Shown: positions 7,801 through 15,914, counted from the stretch's first letter. The stretch is 35,274 nt of DNA from Dyadobacter frigoris (GCF_005280585.1 NZ_SZVO01000005.1:449733-485006); one strand, 5' to 3'. Notes: generated from the sequence alone by a model not told the origin. Made by a program: numbers and translations.

Positions 7801-10800
7801 ATGAACTACAAAGAGTATAAAAACCTCAGTTATCCACAGATTGGTGATGATATACTGAAATTTTGGAAAGACAATAAAATTTTTGAAGCGTCGATCGATA
7901 CGCGTGAAGGTTCGCCTTCCTTTACTTTTTATGAAGGTCCGCCTTCGGCAAACGGAACACCTGGTATTCACCACGTGATGGCGCGTTCGATCAAGGATAT
8001 TTTTTGCCGTTACAAAACCCTTCAGGGCTTTCAGGTAAAGCGTAAAGGAGGATGGGATACGCACGGACTTCCGGTAGAATTGCAGGTTGAAAAAGAACTT
8101 GGAATTACCAAAGATGATATTGGAAAAACAATTTCGGTAGAAGAATACAATGAAAGATGTCGCCAGACGGTCATGAAATTCACGGACCAATGGAATGATC
8201 TTACGGAAAAAATGGGCTACTGGGTGGATCTTGAAAATCCATACGTAACCTACGAAAATGAATACATCGAAAGCCTTTGGAGCTTGCTTAAAAAGCTTTA
8301 CGACAAAGGTTTACTTTATAAAGGTTACACAATTCAGCCCTATTCTCCGGCTGCCGGAACGGGACTTTCGTCGCATGAATTGAACATGCCCGGCACATAC
8401 AAAGATGTGAAGGATACGACGATTGTGGCGATGTTTAAGGTGAAATCCTTGGAAAGTTATCCTGTTTTTGCTGATGTTTCCGGTTTGGTTGATCTGCGCA
8501 TATTGGCATGGACGACAACACCGTGGACTTTGCCTGCAAACTCAGCGTTGACAGTTGGTGCCAACATCAATTATGTATTGGTAAAAACATTCAATCCTTA
8601 TACATACGAGCCCGTTGAAGTGGTTTTGGCTAAGGATCTGATCGGAAAATATTTTACCGAAAAAGGAAAAGACGGAGATTTCGAAGGCTATGCGGCGAGC
8701 GATAAAAAATTGCTTCCGTGGACTGTCTTGAAAGAATTTAAAGGAAAAGATCTGGAAGGCGTTGAGTACGAGCAATTGATGCCATACGTTCAGCCGGACA
8801 AACCCGCTTTCCGCGTGATTATCGGTGATTTTGTAACTACAGAAGATGGTACCGGCGTTGTTCATACTTCTCCAACTTTTGGTGCGGACGATTTCCGGGT
8901 TTCTCACGCCAATGGTATTCCGAGTATCATGGTGAAAGACGAAACCGGAAAAGAGGTACCGATCGTTGACCGTCGCGGACGTTTTGTTAAAGAAATTACA
9001 GATTATGCAGGCCGTTTTGTGAAGCCTGAATATTATTCGGCAGAAGAACAGGCTGATCCTGAATTCCGCGCAACGGACGTTTTGATCGCGATCAAACTGA
9101 AAGAAGAAGGAAAAGCGTTCAAAGTTGAAAAATACGAACATACGTATCCGCATTGCTGGCGTACGGACAAACCGGTTTTATATTATCCATTGGATAGCTG
9201 GTTTATCAAAACGACTGCGATGAAGGATAAGCTGGTTGAATTAAATAAAACGATCAACTGGAAACCGGAAAGTACGGGTACAGGCCGTTTTGGAAACTGG
9301 CTGGAAAACCTGGTTGACTGGAATTTGTCACGTTCTCGTTACTGGGGAACACCGCTTCCGATCTGGCGCAGTGAAATTGGCGAAGAAGTTTGTGTTGGTG
9401 CGATCAGCGAACTGAAAGAATTCCTTGAAAACGCAAACGCTTCAGGTAAATTATCAGCAGAGCAAGCAGAAAGCAATGCCGTTTACCTTACAAAACTTGG
9501 CGAAGGAGATTTTGATCTTCACCGTCCTTATGTTGATACTATTTATTTCGTCTCATCTCAGGGAAATATCATGTTCCGTGAGCCGGACCTGATCGACGTT
9601 TGGTTCGATTCTGGTGCGATGCCCTATGCACAATGGCATTACCCGTTTGAAAACAACGAAACGTTCAACGAAAGTTACCCGGCAGATTTTATCTCCGAAG
9701 GGGTTGACCAGACACGTGGCTGGTTTTTCACTTTGCATGCAATTGCCGGCATGTTGTTTGATTCGGTAGCGTTTAAAAACGTTGTTTCAACCGGTTTGGT
9801 TTTGGATAAAAATGGTAACAAGATGTCCAAACGTCTTGGAAATGCTGTTGATCCATTTGAAACGCTGGGGAAATATGGTCCTGATGCGACGCGCTGGTAC
9901 ATGATCACCAATGCGGAACCTTGGGATAACCTTAAATTTAACATCGACGGAATCCAGGAAGTACAGCGCAAGTTTTTCGGAACACTGGTAAATACTTACA
10001 ATTTCTTCGCCTTGTATGCGAATCTCGATGGTTATAATTTCCACGAAGCAACGTCTGTTCCTGTGGAAAGCAGAACGGAATTGGATCGTTGGATTTTGTC
10101 AAAACTAAATACGCTGATCAAAGAAGTTGGCGAGCAGTTTGATGATTATAACCCAACAAAAGCAGGACGTCTGGTTCAGGATTTCGTGACCGATCAGCTT
10201 TCAAACTGGTATATCCGTTTGAACCGTCGCCGTTTCTGGAATCCTTCAAGCGAAAACGCTGGCTTGACAGAAGATAAAAAAGCGGCTTATGAAACGTTGC
10301 AGCATTGTCTGGTTACGGTATCTCAGCTGATGTCGCCAATCGCTCCGTTTTTTGCGGAATGGTTGTATAAAAGCCTGACGGATGGAATCAGAGAAGAAGC
10401 TAAAAAAGCGGATTCTTTATTAAAATTCGATTCCGTTCATTTGACTTACTGGCCGCTTGTTGAATATAACGACATCGATCTTGATCTGGAAGAAGCAATG
10501 GAAATGGCACAGTCGATCAGTTCGCTGGTTCACTCGATCCGTAAAAAACATAAATTAAAAGTACGTCAGCCACTTTCCAAAGTACTGATTCCGGCTTTGA
10601 CAGAAAAAACCAATCGCCAGATTAAGCAGGTTGCTTCGATTATTTTATCGGAAGTAAATGTTAAAGACGTTGATGCAATCAACGATAACGACGGATTTTT
10701 CCATAAAAGAGCGAAACCTAACTTTAAAGTTCTGGGTAAGAAATTCGGAAAGGATATGCAGGCTGTTGCAGAGAAAATCAAACTTTGGGACAATACAGAA

Positions 10801-11232
10801 ATCAAGCAATTGGAAAAGGACGGCCAGTATTTGATTACTGATCTTCATCCGGTGGCTGCGATTTTGATCGACGAAGTTGAAATCTATACTGAAGACGTTC
10901 CGGGATGGTTGGTTGCGAGCGAAAATGGTTTAACGGTTGCACTTGACATTACCGTTACCAACGAACTGCGTCTGGAAGGTATCGCGCGTGATTTCGTAAA
11001 CCGTGTTCAAAATCTTCGCAAAGATAGTGGATTTGAAGTAACGGATAAAATCAAAATCACGCTTCAAAACAATGATGAATTATTGGCAAGCGCAGTCACT
11101 GCGAACCGGGAATATATCTGTCAGGAAGTTCAGGCATTGGATCTTAGCCTGGTTGGAGACCTTAACGGTTCTGCCAATGAGATTGAAATGGATGAATTTT
11201 TATTGAAAGTGAAGATTGAGGTTGTTTCTTAG
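7801..11232 (+). CDS. ileS: Isoleucine--tRNA ligase (type-2-like, G-I-H-H signature)
   Basis: The 1143-aa cytoplasmic enzyme charges tRNA-Ile with isoleucine and edits mischarged valine. It is a class I synthetase of the longer type found in Bacteroidetes. The first signature reads G-I-H-H at residues 55-58 (after G-P-P-S-A-N-G) instead of H-x-G-H, with the first and third residues exchanged. The second signature is K-M-S-K-R at 674-678, as in eukaryote-like type 2 enzymes. The editing domain shows T-T-T-P-W-T-L-P (about 239-246), and the anticodon-binding region starts with the D-R-W-I-L-S-K-L-N segment. The gene stands alone, with its own putative -7 box and a long perfect hairpin terminator behind it. 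I saw no T-box-like leader in the short upstream region. Confidence 0.97.
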   Translation: MNYKEYKNLSYPQIGDDILKFWKDNKIFEASIDTREGSPSFTFYEGPPSANGTPGIHHVMARSIKDIFCRYKTLQGFQVKRKGGWDTHGLPVELQVEKELGITKDDIGKTISVEEYNERCRQTVMKFTDQWNDLTEKMGYWVDLENPYVTYENEYIESLWSLLKKLYDKGLLYKGYTIQPYSPAAGTGLSSHELNMPGTYKDVKDTTIVAMFKVKSLESYPVFADVSGLVDLRILAWTTTPWTLPANSALTVGANINYVLVKTFNPYTYEPVEVVLAKDLIGKYFTEKGKDGDFEGYAASDKKLLPWTVLKEFKGKDLEGVEYEQLMPYVQPDKPAFRVIIGDFVTTEDGTGVVHTSPTFGADDFRVSHANGIPSIMVKDETGKEVPIVDRRGRFVKEITDYAGRFVKPEYYSAEEQADPEFRATDVLIAIKLKEEGKAFKVEKYEHTYPHCWRTDKPVLYYPLDSWFIKTTAMKDKLVELNKTINWKPESTGTGRFGNWLENLVDWNLSRSRYWGTPLPIWRSEIGEEVCVGAISELKEFLENANASGKLSAEQAESNAVYLTKLGEGDFDLHRPYVDTIYFVSSQGNIMFREPDLIDVWFDSGAMPYAQWHYPFENNETFNESYPADFISEGVDQTRGWFFTLHAIAGMLFDSVAFKNVVSTGLVLDKNGNKMSKRLGNAVDPFETLGKYGPDATRWYMITNAEPWDNLKFNIDGIQEVQRKFFGTLVNTYNFFALYANLDGYNFHEATSVPVESRTELDRWILSKLNTLIKEVGEQFDDYNPTKAGRLVQDFVTDQLSNWYIRLNRRRFWNPSSENAGLTEDKKAAYETLQHCLVTVSQLMSPIAPFFAEWLYKSLTDGIREEAKKADSLLKFDSVHLTYWPLVEYNDIDLDLEEAMEMAQSISSLVHSIRKKHKLKVRQPLSKVLIPALTEKTNRQIKQVASIILSEVNVKDVDAINDNDGFFHKRAKPNFKVLGKKFGKDMQAVAEKIKLWDNTEIKQLEKDGQYLITDLHPVAAILIDEVEIYTEDVPGWLVASENGLTVALDITVTNELRLEGIARDFVNRVQNLRKDSGFEVTDKIKITLQNNDELLASAVTANREYICQEVQALDLSLVGDLNGSANEIEMDEFLLKVKIEVVS

Positions 11233-11237
11233 GTTTT

Positions 11238-11447
11238 AAGAAAACGCAGCGTTAGAGGAGTTTAAAAAGGAGGTTCACAGAGATTTTTGTCTTTGTGAAC
11301 CTCCTTTTTCTTTTGGTTGTGTAACTTATGTTGATCTGTTACGTATTAGATAAGAATCTGTTTGGCGAAAGATTAAATTATGTTCTGATGAAAATCTTAA
11401 ACTCTGTGGCTCTCTTTTTCCTCTGTGGGGCTGTGTAACCTAAGACA
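11238..11447. repeat. Intergenic repeat element, copy 1 (upstream of first DUF6934 gene)
   Basis: About 200 bp that recur before the second DUF6934 gene at 12100-12329. Shared blocks are GTTAGAGGAGTTTAAAAAGG-AG (11251-11272, one difference), a CACAGAGATTTTT-GTCTTTGTG core, and a perfectly conserved 25-bp block at 11321-11345. The right end (CTCTGTGG...CTGTGTAAC) is roughly an inverted echo of the left end (ACGCAG...CACAGAG), as in a MITE-like palindromic element. It contains the ileS terminator hairpin. No transposase is present. Confidence 0.55.
11264..11309 (+). terminator. Perfect 16-bp hairpin terminator after ileS
   Basis: The arms AAAAAGGAGGTTCACA (11264-11279) and TGTGAACCTCCTTTTT (11294-11309) are exactly complementary around a 14-nt loop. 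The right arm ends in a T run, giving an A/T-flanked intrinsic terminator that could work in both directions. It lies inside the ~200-bp repeat element. Confidence 0.75.
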
Positions 11448-11463
11448 ATAGTCTCGTTTATTA

Positions 11464-11904
11464 ATGAATTACAAACCATACGCACTAAATATAAATGAAG
11501 ACCATACCCGCTTTCAATTTCAGAGCATTGGGAAACGAGGTGTTTTTGAAAAGGTGATTTTATTCCAATTGTTAGCTGATGATATTTACAATCTTGCTTT
11601 ATTAGATTACAATCCCACTTCTCAGGAATACAGTGATTTATCAGTAACCAACAATGGTGATATGCCGGAAATTTTTGCCACTGTCATAAAAGCTGTAACC
11701 GCGTTTTTAATCGAATACCAAAGCAAGAAAATTTATTTCGAAGGAAGCACTCCTTCGAGAACTCGACTTTATCAAATTGTTATTAACAAAATCTATAACT
11801 CTGATAATCAAGATTTGATTATACTAGGGCTTAAAAACGAAAAATGGTATCCATTCGAACGTAATATTCATTTCGACGGTTTTTTAATTAAAAAAAAGAT
11901 TTAA
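11464..11904 (+). CDS. DUF6934 family protein, intact copy
   Basis: This 146-aa soluble protein matches my memory of the DUF6934 family, which is common in Bacteroidetes and has no known function. Recognisable features are an N-terminal F-x-F-x-S-x-G-x-R-G segment (about 17-27), L-A-L-L-D-Y-N-P (46-53), the V-T-N-N-G-D block with a following A-T-V-I-K-A-V helix, and the strongly conserved G-S-T-P-S-R-T-R-L-Y-Q motif (about 98-108). No signal peptide or membrane segment is visible. A small basic protein is encoded 26 bp downstream, and the whole module is repeated at 12349-13000. Gene-pair architecture suggests a toxin-antitoxin-like or regulatory pair, but that is inference; the domain itself has no recognised catalytic motif. 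Confidence 0.75.
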   Translation: MNYKPYALNINEDHTRFQFQSIGKRGVFEKVILFQLLADDIYNLALLDYNPTSQEYSDLSVTNNGDMPEIFATVIKAVTAFLIEYQSKKIYFEGSTPSRTRLYQIVINKIYNSDNQDLIILGLKNEKWYPFERNIHFDGFLIKKKI

Positions 11905-11930
11905 TTTAGATGAAATTAATTTTCATAAAG

Positions 11931-12095
11931 ATGAAAGTTTTAGAAAAAAATATCAAGAAAGCGAGCGAGCGAGGAATTATATATGATCCTTCTTTAGACA
12001 ATTTGCCTGTTCCACAAATCGCCTTAGAAAAAGCCGAAAAGGCAAGAGAAACATTGAGAAAGTATCCTGTTCCTTCTCATTTTAAAAGGAATTAA
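11931..12095 (+). CDS. Small partner protein of DUF6934, copy 1
   Basis: The 54-aa product is highly charged, without a membrane segment. I chose the ATG at 11931 rather than 11910 because the alignment with the second copy (12815-13000) begins there: both start M-K-x-L, continue with a Lys-rich segment, then (Y/I)-D-x-S-L-(D/N)-(D/N)-L-P-(V/I)-P near the middle, and end with an alpha-helical Ala/Glu/Lys segment followed by P-(V/I)-P. No known domain is recognised. The small size, the charge and the fixed position behind the DUF6934 gene are compatible with an antitoxin or chaperone-like partner, but nothing in the sequence proves this. Confidence 0.6.
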   Translation: MKVLEKNIKKASERGIIYDPSLDNLPVPQIALEKAEKARETLRKYPVPSHFKRN

Positions 12096-12099
12096 TTTT

Positions 12100-12329
12100 A
12101 GGAAACACAGAGTTAGAAGAGTTTAAAAAGGAGCGGACGCCGTGCGGGTTTACAGAGATTTTTTGTCTTTGTGGGGCTCCTTTTTTCTTGGGTGTTTGTA
12201 ACTTATGTTGATCTGTTACGTACTAGATATGTGAATCACAATATTCGAAAAACTTAAAAGTCTCGTGGATAAAATGTTTATCTCTACGATTCTACTTTTT
12301 TTCTCTGTGAAGCGCTGTGTAAACTAGTT
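12100..12329. repeat. Intergenic repeat element, copy 2 (upstream of second DUF6934 gene)
   Basis: This second copy of the ~200-bp element shares GTTAGAAGAGTTTAAAAAGG-AG (12112-12133) and the exact 25-bp block 12198-12222 with copy 1. The central hairpin is altered: its inner part differs, but the outer arms AAAAAGGAGC (12125-12134) and GCTCCTTTTT (12176-12185) still pair and could terminate transcription. The left ACACAGAG and the right CTCTGTG...CTGTGTAAAC are in inverted orientation, again MITE-like. Confidence 0.55.
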
Positions 12330-12348
12330 CTGATAGAAATATGATATA

Positions 12349-12793
12349 ATGAGTAGCAAACCATACACACTACACATCAATGAAGACAACTCCATATATC
12401 AATTTCAAAGCATTGGAAAGAGAGGTACTTTTGAGAAGGTAATAATTATCTCTTTACTGGGCAATCCATGCAATTTGGCTTTATTAGATTACGATCCGGT
12501 TACTGATGAATATACTGATTTATCTGTTACAGATAATGGTGATATGAAGGAGGGTATTAGCGACCGTAATGCAGGCCATAAAGTTATTTCTGACTGTAAG
12601 ACCAAGCAAGCTGGTTCAATTTACCGGTAGCTCACAATCTCGAACGCGATTGTATCAAATTGCAATAAATAAGGTCCATTTGGATCTTAAAAATGATTTC
12701 GAAATTTATGGCTGGATTGATAAGGAGTGGGTTCCGTTTGAGTCAAACTTATCATTCGAAAGTTTTTTAATTGGTAAAAGTATAATAACTTAG
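12349..12793 (+). pseudogene. DUF6934 family protein, second copy, single-base frameshift
   Basis: The reading frame starting at 12349 aligns with the intact copy through N-G-D-M-K-E and then derails into a stop at 12630. The correct continuation (V-L-A-T-V-M-Q-A-I, then G-S-S-Q-S-R-T-R-L-Y-Q) lies one base out of frame to the stop at 12793. Deleting one G from the GGG run at 12552-12554 turns GAG GGT into GAG GTA and restores a 147-aa protein, against 146 aa for the intact copy. Everything after the shift is well conserved, so the break is recent or is a homopolymer sequencing error. Codon structure on either side is otherwise normal. Confidence 0.8.
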
Positions 12794-12814
12794 ATATAAC
12801 TAAATATTTTTGTC

Positions 12815-13000
12815 ATGAAAACATTACAACCAAAAGACGTAAAAAAAGTACCAAAGTACGGTGCTATAATTATTGATAAATCTCTAAATGACTTACCAAT
12901 ACCAGCGGCGGCGCAAAGAAAAAACGATGAAGCCCGCGCATTCTTAGAAAAACATCCAATTCCTGAGCATATACTAAATAGAGTTCGAAGTGATAAGTGA
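12815..13000 (+). CDS. Small partner protein of DUF6934, copy 2
   Basis: This 61-aa charged protein is the paralogue of the product of 11931-12095. The shared parts are the M-K-x-L start, the I-D-K-S-L-N-D-L-P-I-P centre and a helix ending near H-P-I-P. It begins 21 bp after the frameshifted DUF6934 gene. Unlike its neighbour it is intact, and its conserved core argues that both ends of the module have been under selection until recently. No function can be assigned from sequence. Confidence 0.6.
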   Translation: MKTLQPKDVKKVPKYGAIIIDKSLNDLPIPAAAQRKNDEARAFLEKHPIPEHILNRVRSDK

Positions 13001-13026
13001 TTTATAATAATTAGCTCTCACACTTC

Positions 13027-13806
13027 ATGCAACTACAAAACTCCACAGCCCTTATTACCGGCGGCGCTTCGGGACTTGGTGAAGCGACAGCACGATTATT
13101 TCTTTCACAAGGAGCCAATGTTGTTATCCTTGACCTCAACGAAACTTCCGGAAAAGCACTTGAACAGGAGTTTTCCGGAAAACTAAAATTTGCAAAAACA
13201 GATGTATCGGATGAGCTTGATGTAAAATTGGCTATTAATTCAGCTTTGGAAACATTTGGTTCGATTCAGATTGTTGTTAACTGCGCCGGTATAGCAATTG
13301 CCCGAAAAACCATTGGAAAAGTGGATGGAGTTTACGGTCCGCATTCGTTGGAAGCTTTTGAAAAAACAATTCGAATTAACCTGATTGGAACGTTCAATGT
13401 GATTCGCCTGGCCGGTTTTGCTATGGAGAAAAACGAACCGAATACAGAAGGTGAACGTGGCGTAATCATTAACACAGCTTCCGTAGCAGCCTATGACGGT
13501 CAGATGGGACAGGCAGCGTACGCCGCAAGCAAAGGTGGGATTGTAAGTATGACTTTGCCTATTGCACGTGAATTTGCCAAAGCAGGCATTCGCGTAATGA
13601 CCATAGCACCAGGATTATTTGAAACGCCGCTATTAATGGATTTGCCTGAAGAAGCGAGGATATCTTTGGGACAACAAGTACCATTTCCATCACGCCTGGG
13701 ACGACCGTCAGAATATGCATTGTTAGCAAAATCCATTGTTGAAAATCCGATGTTAAACGGTGAAGTGATACGATTGGATGGTGCGATACGGATGGGAGCG
13801 AAATAA
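13027..13806 (+). CDS. SDR-family 3-hydroxyacyl-CoA dehydrogenase, HSD10-like
   Basis: The 259-aa protein is a classical short-chain dehydrogenase/reductase using NAD(H). The Rossmann glycine motif T-G-G-A-S-G-L-G lies at 11-18, the structural N-C-A-G at 85-88, the catalytic Ser at 152 and the Y-A-A-S-K motif at Tyr165/Lys169. Sequence after the active site (P-G-L-F-E-T-P-L, then [13 protein letters not shown], and the C-terminal [14 protein letters not shown]) is characteristic of the type II 3-hydroxyacyl-CoA or 3-hydroxy-2-methylbutyryl-CoA dehydrogenases related to human HSD17B10. A role in branched-chain amino acid or fatty acid oxidation is therefore likely. No neighbouring gene of that pathway is present, so the exact substrate is unproven. 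Confidence 0.88.
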   Translation: MQLQNSTALITGGASGLGEATARLFLSQGANVVILDLNETSGKALEQEFSGKLKFAKTDVSDELDVKLAINSALETFGSIQIVVNCAGIAIARKTIGKVDGVYGPHSLEAFEKTIRINLIGTFNVIRLAGFAMEKNEPNTEGERGVIINTASVAAYDGQMGQAAYAASKGGIVSMTLPIAREFAKAGIRVMTIAPGLFETPLLMDLPEEARISLGQQVPFPSRLGRPSEYALLAKSIVENPMLNGEVIRLDGAIRMGAK

Positions 13807-13816
13807 AGAATTGGAT

Positions 13817-14212
13817 ATGAAACAACAGCGATATCATAAATTTAAACTTCCAATTTTCAGTTGGTTGTTTTTCCTGTTTCTGTCATCTGGCATTTCTTAT
13901 TATCACAACAATCTGCAATTTGGAAAACCGGTCGTAGTTGAACGAGTTGACCAGTTAATTTTAAATTCCGGCAAGAAGGAAAATATTGCTAAATTCTCCA
14001 TAGGTCCAATAAAAAGCACCTACTTTCAGACTGCTGATTTCAATTTTCTTCGAATAAATCTGTTGTCCAAAAAACTTAACAACCTCATTCATATTGCCTT
14101 AATAAGACAATCATCTCTGTTTGAATTATTATCTCAAAATATCATTCTTCATTTCAGAAGCCGTAATTTGAGTTCTAATATTTCTGACGATCTTCCTGAT
14201 TTCATTTCTTAA
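13817..14212 (+). CDS. Small membrane-anchored hypothetical protein
   Basis: I do not recognise this gene. From the ATG at 13817, 10 bp after the dehydrogenase stop, it encodes 131 aa with a basic N terminus and one hydrophobic segment at about residues 11-26. The rest is hydrophilic to amphipathic, with no Cys lipobox and no known motif. The longer frame starting at 13778 would overlap the dehydrogenase and is less likely. The short spacing suggests translation from the dehydrogenase transcript, but coding status rests only on the open frame and the plausible membrane anchor. Confidence 0.4.
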   Translation: MKQQRYHKFKLPIFSWLFFLFLSSGISYYHNNLQFGKPVVVERVDQLILNSGKKENIAKFSIGPIKSTYFQTADFNFLRINLLSKKLNNLIHIALIRQSSLFELLSQNIILHFRSRNLSSNISDDLPDFIS

Positions 14213-14346
14213 GCAGGTATTCTTTCTGCGCAATTCCTAGTATTCTTTTTGTCGAAAAGCCAGGTAATCTATTGCTCAGGCAATCCTTTAATTCCCATTT
14301 CAGGAAGTAAGGTTTCGGCTTGTTTTATTACTTCAATTCAGGAATC

Positions 14347-14502
14347 ATGAAAATCAATAAGATAATACTCAGAGTCATAAAGTGGCTCAGGTATCTCAGC
14401 ATTGCCTATATGCTGGGATTTGCCAATGTTTTGAATCAGGAAACGAAAACGATGGATGACACTTTTAATAAGATCGAACAAACATCCGAAGATGAAGATT
14501 AA
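14347..14502 (+). CDS. Small putative membrane peptide
   Basis: An open frame from the ATG at 14347 encodes 51 aa: a Lys-rich N terminus, an amphipathic to hydrophobic stretch at about 8-28 and an acidic tail (E-D-E-D). I prefer this start to the one at 14320 because the positively charged M-K-I-N-K looks like a natural membrane-protein start. It converges with the DeoR gene, overlapping its stop by 4 bp. No family is recognised. Confidence 0.35.
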   Translation: MKINKIILRVIKWLRYLSIAYMLGFANVLNQETKTMDDTFNKIEQTSEDED

Positions 14503-15248
14503 ACCATCTTGATTCCCATCGATTTATAGATTTCAAATACATCCAGATTGTCCGGCTGATCGGTTATAATCGTTGTTAATTGATTGGTCGGACAAACATA
14601 ATACGCCTCAGCCGTTCCAAGTTTTTCCACGGTCGAAAGCGCTATAATTTCTCTGGAAGATTCTACCATGGCCCGTTTCACCTCACTTTCTTCATAGTCC
14701 GGACCGGTTACACCAAGCTCAGGATGAATACTGCATATTCCTGAAAAGCATATATCTGCTCTGAATTTCCGGAAATATTGGATGGTTTCATTTCCAATGG
14801 TAACAAAGGAATTTTTCAAAAGCCGTCCGCCGGCGAATAACACTTCTACTTTTTCATGCTCTTCTAAAATACTGGCAATGGGAAAACTGTTTGTCACAAC
14901 AGTTAAATGCATATCCTTTGGCAAACCCTGAGCGATTAACATAGCAGACGTTCCTCCATCGAAAATGGCAACCTGTCCATCTTTCACAAAGCGTAAAGCC
15001 TTGTTCGCAATAATTCGCTTTTGTTCGTTTCCATATTCCACTCGATCTTTAAAATGATGAGGGCCTGGCGAGTGAGGTACAGCCCCACCGCGGACAGACT
15101 TTAACAATCCCTGGTCGGCTAATTCCTTAATATCCCGTCGCACGGTATCCTCGGAGACTTTTAAAACATTACTGAGTTCGGCTAAATGAACTTTATGATC
15201 CTGTCCAAGCTGACTTAGTATAACCCGAAAACGTTCTTCTTTTAACAT
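14499..15248 (-). CDS. DeoR/GlpR-family transcriptional regulator
   Basis: The protein is a cytoplasmic DNA-binding repressor of the DeoR family, typically controlled by a sugar phosphate. I chose the ATG at 15248 (249 aa), since the family normally begins M-L-K-E-E-R just before the helix-turn-helix. Residues ~1-55 form the winged HTH with the family signature V-S-E-D-T-V-R-R-D-I. The C-terminal DeoRC sensor fold shows D-G-G-T-S-A (about 96-101), V-V-T-N-S and the F-A-G-G segment. It is divergent from a 5'(3')-deoxyribonucleotidase gene. The intervening region holds three TTGCAAAT copies, so a shared operator and autoregulation are likely. The effector is not known. Confidence 0.9.
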   Translation of the reverse strand: MLKEERFRVILSQLGQDHKVHLAELSNVLKVSEDTVRRDIKELADQGLLKSVRGGAVPHSPGPHHFKDRVEYGNEQKRIIANKALRFVKDGQVAIFDGGTSAMLIAQGLPKDMHLTVVTNSFPIASILEEHEKVEVLFAGGRLLKNSFVTIGNETIQYFRKFRADICFSGICSIHPELGVTGPDYEESEVKRAMVESSREIIALSTVEKLGTAEAYYVCPTNQLTTIITDQPDNLDVFEIYKSMGIKMV

Positions 15249-15265
15249 AAACCTACAATCAACTT

Positions 15266-15330
15266 TTTGCAAATATAATGATTTATTAAATTAAATATTG
15301 CAAATTATTGCAAATAGTATTTACATTTGC
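15266..15330. promoter_or_regulatory. Divergent promoter region with three TTGCAAAT operator-like sites
   Basis: TTGCAAAT occurs at 15267-15274, 15298-15305 and 15308-15315, the last two exactly one helical turn apart. The first copy contains the palindrome TTTGCAAA. A plus-strand -7 box TACATTTG at 15322-15329 has an ATTG element at 15297-15300, with 21 bp between them. On the minus strand TATATTTG (15277-15270) is a consensus -7 box for the DeoR gene. Sites placed over both promoters fit repression of both genes by the DeoR protein. Confidence 0.5.
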
Positions 15331-15374
15331 TGCATAAAATCGCAAAACCATTACACAATATTCTATATTTAAAA

Positions 15375-15914
15375 ATGAAAAAAACAGTAGCCATCGACAT
15401 GGACAATGTCATTGCAGATATCGCAACAAACTGGATTAGTTTATACGAACAAGAATTTGGTGTTCGGGTTGAAAAAGCGGAATTGCTGGGAAAACCAGAA
15501 GATTTTGCATTCCCCGATCCGGCAGCAGCAAGAAGCCTTATCTATAAACCGGGATTTTTCCGCAACGCACCTGTGATTGAAGGAGCCGTTGAAGCATTGA
15601 AAGAATTACAGAAAGACTTTGATGTATATATCGTTTCGGCTGCTATGGAATTCCCAAATTCCCTGCTTGAAAAACACGATTGGCTGGCTGAACATTTCCC
15701 TTTCATTTCGTGGAGAAACATTATTTTCTGCGGAGATAAAAGTGTGATAGGTACCGACTTTTTAATTGATGATCATTTGAAAAATCTGGATTTTCACAAA
15801 GGAATGCCGATACTTTTTACGGCCGGACATAATGTTAATGTGACCAAACACACGAGGGTTAATAACTGGATTGAGGCTGTGGAATTATTGAAAGCGCATG
15901 TTGAGGTTGTTTAA
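15375..15914 (+). CDS. 5'(3')-deoxyribonucleotidase (HAD superfamily)
   Basis: This 179-aa cytoplasmic enzyme is predicted to dephosphorylate deoxyribonucleoside monophosphates. It is a HAD-superfamily NT5C-type protein: motif I D-M-D-N-V at residues 8-12 with Asp8 as nucleophile, V-S-A-A at the motif II position, and a C-terminal K-S-V-I-G-T-D-F-L-I-D-D segment supplying motif III/IV. The start at 15375 is preferred over an in-frame ATG at 15327 because that earlier codon overlaps the putative -7 box and adds a non-conserved extension. It is divergent from a DeoR regulator, an arrangement that fits control of nucleotide salvage or pool size. A hairpin follows the gene. Confidence 0.88.
   Translation: MKKTVAIDMDNVIADIATNWISLYEQEFGVRVEKAELLGKPEDFAFPDPAAARSLIYKPGFFRNAPVIEGAVEALKELQKDFDVYIVSAAMEFPNSLLEKHDWLAEHFPFISWRNIIFCGDKSVIGTDFLIDDHLKNLDFHKGMPILFTAGHNVNVTKHTRVNNWIEAVELLKAHVEVV

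Noticed and set aside
8542..9153. 203-codon minus-strand frame inside ileS
   Set aside because: It is antisense to the conserved ileS editing-domain region, with a Phe/Arg-rich composition typical of shadow frames.
11321..11351. Integron attC-like site (GTAAC...GTTAC inverted repeat near the DUF6934 cassettes)
   Set aside because: The flanking bases do not fit RYYYAAC/GTTRRRY core sites, no integrase is seen, and the repeat lies within a larger conserved element.
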